A model generated the notes under the pieces. That model worked only from the letters and a program-made list of their open reading frames with translations. It was not told the DNA's origin and did not search any database. A stretch of 64,000 nt of DNA from Phyto melanocephala (Eukaryota > Arthropoda > Insecta > Diptera > Rhinophoridae): positions 7,246,001 through 7,310,000 of the forward strand of contig OW799233.1 of NCBI GenBank assembly GCA_941918925.1. The letters are read 5' to 3'. The position numbers and the translations under genes are program-made. Shown here piece by piece: positions 60,318-64,000 of the stretch. Within the stretch, counting starts at the first letter, position 1. Every line of letters starts with the position of its first letter.

Positions 60318-61100
60318 AAAACAAGTAAGAGCGCTATATTCGGCCGTGCCGAATCTTAAATACCCTTCAGAACGTGTAGTCATGCAATAACAGTAGTTTG
60401 TATCACCATTCATCCCATATGAAATACGTACATACATATATAAAAACATCCCATTGTAAAATTATAGATTTACGTATGTATGTTAAAAAAAATAAAAAAA
60501 AAAATAAATAAAAAAAAAAATTTAACAAAAATTTTAAAAAAAAATTTAAAAAAAAATATTAAAAAAAAAATAATTAAAATATATATAATAAATATAAAAC
60601 AAAAAAAAATTAAAAAAATATTAAAAAAAAATAATAAAAATATAAATAATATATTAAATAAAAAAAAAAAAAAAAATTTTTTTGCCTCAGCTGGGATTCG
60701 ATGCCACGTTTTCTCCAACCAGTATACTCGTTTGTATGTATGTATGTTGTTGTTTTAATGTTGTTTTTGTGAAAAAAATCGAGGTGGTCGTGGGTTTTTG
60801 CTCATATCTCAGTTGTTTATGTACCGATGTTTCTGATTTTCAATATCGATCTACTCCCGAATATTTCTGACATTTTAATACCTCACCCGGGTCCAAGCGA
60901 TGCCGGGGGTCTTCAAAAAGTTGATTTCAACATACACATGGACAGACGGTCAGACGGACAGACTGACAGAGCTTAATCGACTCCCCTATTCATAAGCTTT
61001 CAGAAAATATATACTTTACGGGGTCGGAAATGAAAATTGTAGAAATTTCACACGGAATGACAAACCTATATATACCCTTTTTCACTGTGTGAAGGGTATA
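60318..61100 (+). repeat. dispersed repeat, left arm of a long inverted pair
   Basis: Runs from aacaagtaagagcgctatat through an A-rich block (60481-60680) and tgatttcaacatacacatgg to cactgtgtgaagggtataaa. Matches 63418-64000 in reverse with few differences. A near-identical start is at 21147-21188 and a decayed copy of the end at 5870. No ORF, and the family is unnamed to me. Confidence 0.8.
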
Positions 61101-61109
61101 AAAATCCAA

Positions 61110-62245
61110 CGAATAATATTATTTTTATAATTTAATTTACTAACAGATGACATTTTAAATTCATTATAAAAGAAGACAGCATTCCCGCTGTAAAAAATTT
61201 TATTGCTCTTATTTCTCTTTTTTACGAAACCCCATAATTCTTTCAAAACTAGAACAATAGGCAAATCCCTGAGTTTTATTTAGAGCAAACACAAATATTT
61301 AATATATTTTCTAATTCGGCACACCTTCCCATATTTTCCCAGATCTTTGTCATCAAAGGAGATGAGATTTAAATAGCAACGTAGGCGTTTTCAATGTTTC
61401 TTTCTATGCACCCTGCCAAAAGGCACACACAAACACTCTATAAAAACGAATTTTATTATGTCAATAGAAGATGTTACAAATAAAAACAAATGTAATGCAA
61501 AATTCAACTAATTGCTTTTGATGATTATCCATGAACAAATATACGAAATGATGTAAAAAATAATGAATTCAAGATGAAAAGGTGCGTCATTAAATAATAA
61601 CATAAAGGCGCTTCTCTAAATCTATACAGAAAATAATTTTTTTTTTTGTCATCACACTTGGCTTTTGTCATCATTTTGAGGTTGAAAAAAAAAAATATTT
61701 AAAACCATGTCAAGTTTACGCGATAGAAATTTTCAAATAATAAATCAAAATTAATTTGTAATTTATAGTTTCAGAAAAAAATCTACTGTGATTTCTTAAA
61801 CAATATTTTCATTTTTCTAATGCAAAATTGAACACCAATTGCGGGACGTATATGTATGAGGAAAATTTTTGAACATTGTTCGCTTAAGAATTTTCATTAA
61901 GTTTTGAAAAACCATTGCATTTAAACTACATTTTTCAATGCCTGTTACAAAAAACACACTCACAATTCAAGCACGTGTTCTAAGTGATTAAAAATCATCT
62001 TAAATATGTATCAATGTCGTGTGAGGGGCTTAAAGCACAAAGGGTCCAAGTGCCTTTTTCCTTAAATTATGTTTACTTATAGAATTAATCGGTGAAGTTC
62101 GGAAAAGTATAGAGTTGAATGTGTCATTCAGCAGTCGTCACTTAAATACTTGTTTTGGTTGCAGCCCTAGGCATATATGAGCATTTAAAACCCTTGTCCT
62201 CAAACAAATATTAAAATCCCATTTGACATGGACTGAGTGGGTGGA
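61110..62245. other. intronic AT-rich sequence between the inverted repeat arms
   Basis: The less AT-rich strip 61310-61440 was inspected for the dys bHLH exon; no frame matched. Nothing else recognised. Confidence 0.35.
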
Positions 62246-62252
62246 ACTTATA

Positions 62253-62942
62253 CACGCAAAGAAAAACCATGGTACGGCATGATCACGACGGTCATACTAT
62301 TTTTTCTAAAACAATATTTGGTTGTCGAAAACAAGTAATAGTTATTTTTGTTTCATTTCATCAAATATTTTGTCACGATAATTAAGCATTTGTTTGAATT
62401 GTATCATTTAATGTTTACTTTTCATAAAAATTTCAAAATGGTTATCATTTAAAAATAGTATGATTTAAAAAAATAATTTGACAAAAATAAAATTATATTC
62501 AAAAGCATTAAAAATTAAAAATAATCATTAAATAATAAGTGGGACAACAGTATGATTACAAATTTATCAAGCTATGATTTTTTTAATAATAATTTGATTT
62601 CAATTGTTCTTCTTCTTGCTGAATAAATTTTTATTCTTTTAAAAGTTTGAGATGTCAAAAAAGGGAACAAAAATTTTGAAAAATTAAAGAAAATTTAAAA
62701 ATAAACGAGAAAATGTAAAAAAATATTGGTAAAAAATTGCAATTAAATTGGTAAGTACAATAAATATGTGTATGTTACAGCAAAAGACAATCATTTGCCG
62801 TAAAAAAGCAAAAATTGTCGATTTCAATAAACATAATAATGATAACTGGTAACCATTATTATTTTAAACATAATCATACAATTCAATCATAGTATGTTGC
62901 TCTTCGATTATGGTTACCACAACCATATTTTTTCTTTGCGTG
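62253..62942. mobile_element. non-autonomous TIR element, 690 bp, TA-flanked
   Basis: Ends cacgcaaagaaaaaccatgg and (reversed) cacgcaaagaaaaaatatgg, with TA at 62251-62252 and 62943-62944. TA targets point to Tc1/mariner-type elements. No ORF. Relatives at 16326 and 60045. Lies inside the long inverted repeat. Confidence 0.8.
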
Positions 62943-62949
62943 TAGTTCT

Positions 62950-63415
62950 AAGCTAAAATCTAGCATCTAAAATCTAGCACTTGTTATTGAAGCATCTGTT
63001 TCAAAATATCTTTGTGGTTTATTTGCATGCACTTTACAGGGAATTTTGCACAAATAAGGACTTTATAACTGCATATTTTTCAGAATAAGTATATCGGACA
63101 TCCGAAAAATGCAGTGATTACACTTTCAGAACGATGATCCTTGCAACCTCTCATACAAATATGATCTAATAAATGAGCAATAAAATTTCACTCAAGTAAA
63201 ATGAAAGTTCGGAATATTGCACAAACCGTGCCACTGTTTTAAGAAACTCCCACAGTTTCTTCAAAAAAACAGCATCAAACTAATAAAATTCAAAAAATCC
63301 AAGAATCTTCAAGAACGAAACGTGATCTATCAAAATACTCACTAATTGACCATCTAGAAAAATATCTGAGCTATAGGGCTTAAATCTATAACAAGAAATT
63401 CTTTATTTTTTATTT
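62950..63415. other. intronic sequence, nothing recognised
   Basis: No repeat partner or coding frame seen within the window. Confidence 0.35.
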
Positions 63416-63417
63416 AT

Positions 63418-64000
63418 ATTTTTATACCCTTCACACAGTGAAAAAGGGTATATATAGGTTTGTCGTTCCGTGTGAAATTTCTACAATTTTCATTTCCGAC
63501 CCCATAAAGTATATATTTTCTGAAAGCTTATGAATAGGGGAGTCGATTAAGCTCTGTCAGTCTGTCCGTCTGTCCGTCTGTCCGTGTGTATGTTGAAATC
63601 AACTTTTTGAAGCCCCCCGACATTGCTTGGACCCGGGTGAGGTATTAAAATATCAAAAATATTCGGGAGTAGATTGGTATTGAAAATCAGAAACATCGGT
63701 ACATAAACAACTGAGATATGAGCAAAAACCCACGACCACCTCGATTTTTTTTCACAAAAACAACATTACAACAACAACATACATACATACAAACGTGTAT
63801 AATGGTTAGAGAAAACGTGGCATCGAATCCCAGCTGAGCCAAAAAAAAATTTTTTTTAATTTTTCTAAATATTTTTTTTTATTTTTTATTTAATATATTA
63901 TTTATATTTTTATTATTTTTTTTTATTTTTGTTTTTTTTACATACATACGTAAATTTATAATTTTACAATGGGATGTTTTTATATATGTATGTTTTTTAT
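63418..64000 (-). repeat. dispersed repeat, right arm of the inverted pair, cut by the window edge
   Basis: From tttttatacccttcacacag to the end of the window this is the reverse complement of 60430-61100, including the A/T-rich block (63845-63950). The copy continues past 64000. Confidence 0.82.

Noticed and set aside
60470..60758. Lys/Asn-rich and Phe-rich ORFs on both strands
   Set aside because: They arise from the A-rich block of the dispersed repeat, not from coding sequence.
54719..64000. Search for the dys bHLH exon
   Set aside because: No minus-strand frame with a basic helix-loop-helix pattern and splice borders was seen; presumed outside the window.

Overview
The window is AT-rich, intron-dominated insect DNA, most likely from a higher (cyclorrhaphan) fly. 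Three things point there. One gene can be read as spliced exons with GT/AG borders, and its protein is the bHLH-PAS factor Dysfusion (relative of vertebrate NPAS4). The mobile elements are Tc1/mariner, hAT-like, PIF/Harbinger-like and Helitron-like. There is also a dispersed repeat ending in 'aagtaagagcgctatattcgg' that I associate, from memory only, with calyptrate flies such as blowflies.

Layout. Positions 1-30,900 hold no gene I can name. This part is repeats, decayed transposons and AT-rich sequence, plus one possible small terminal exon (665-868, minus). Positions 30,917-54,718 carry eight minus-strand exons of dysfusion: second half of PAS-A, PAS-B, then a long low-complexity C-terminal exon rich in His, Ser, Thr and Pro, and a tiny last exon. 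The start codon, bHLH domain and first PAS-A residues are not visible and should lie beyond position 64,000, so 54,719-64,000 is one large intron. Joined in frame, the eight exons give about 742 residues with every junction phase agreeing.

The introns and the 30 kb downstream are a museum of DNA transposons. Several can be delimited exactly by target-site duplications: two same-family hAT-like copies with perfect 8-bp duplications (36395-37209, 45080-46133); three copies of a CAAGGC-ended 8-bp-TSD family (17308-17516, 29338-29871, 46399-46598), one nested in another repeat; a PIF/Harbinger-like element carrying the start of a MADF-domain exon (22197-22934); a 1.9 kb element with about 520-bp inverted arms around a transposase-like terminal exon (19046-20917); a TTA-flanked Harbinger-like MITE inside the end of a mariner copy (41250-41969); a Tigger/pogo-like element 0.5 kb from a PAS-A exon (43235-44185); a hAT remnant with a BED zinc-finger fragment (52007-53261); and a Helitron-like piece (28229-28791). 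At least seven decayed mariner copies are present. A long inverted repeat (60318-61100 against 63418-64000) marks the right edge.

The only gene with a confident host function is dysfusion. The rest is selfish DNA that has been accumulating in its introns and 3' flank. I found no tRNA, rRNA or CRISPR.
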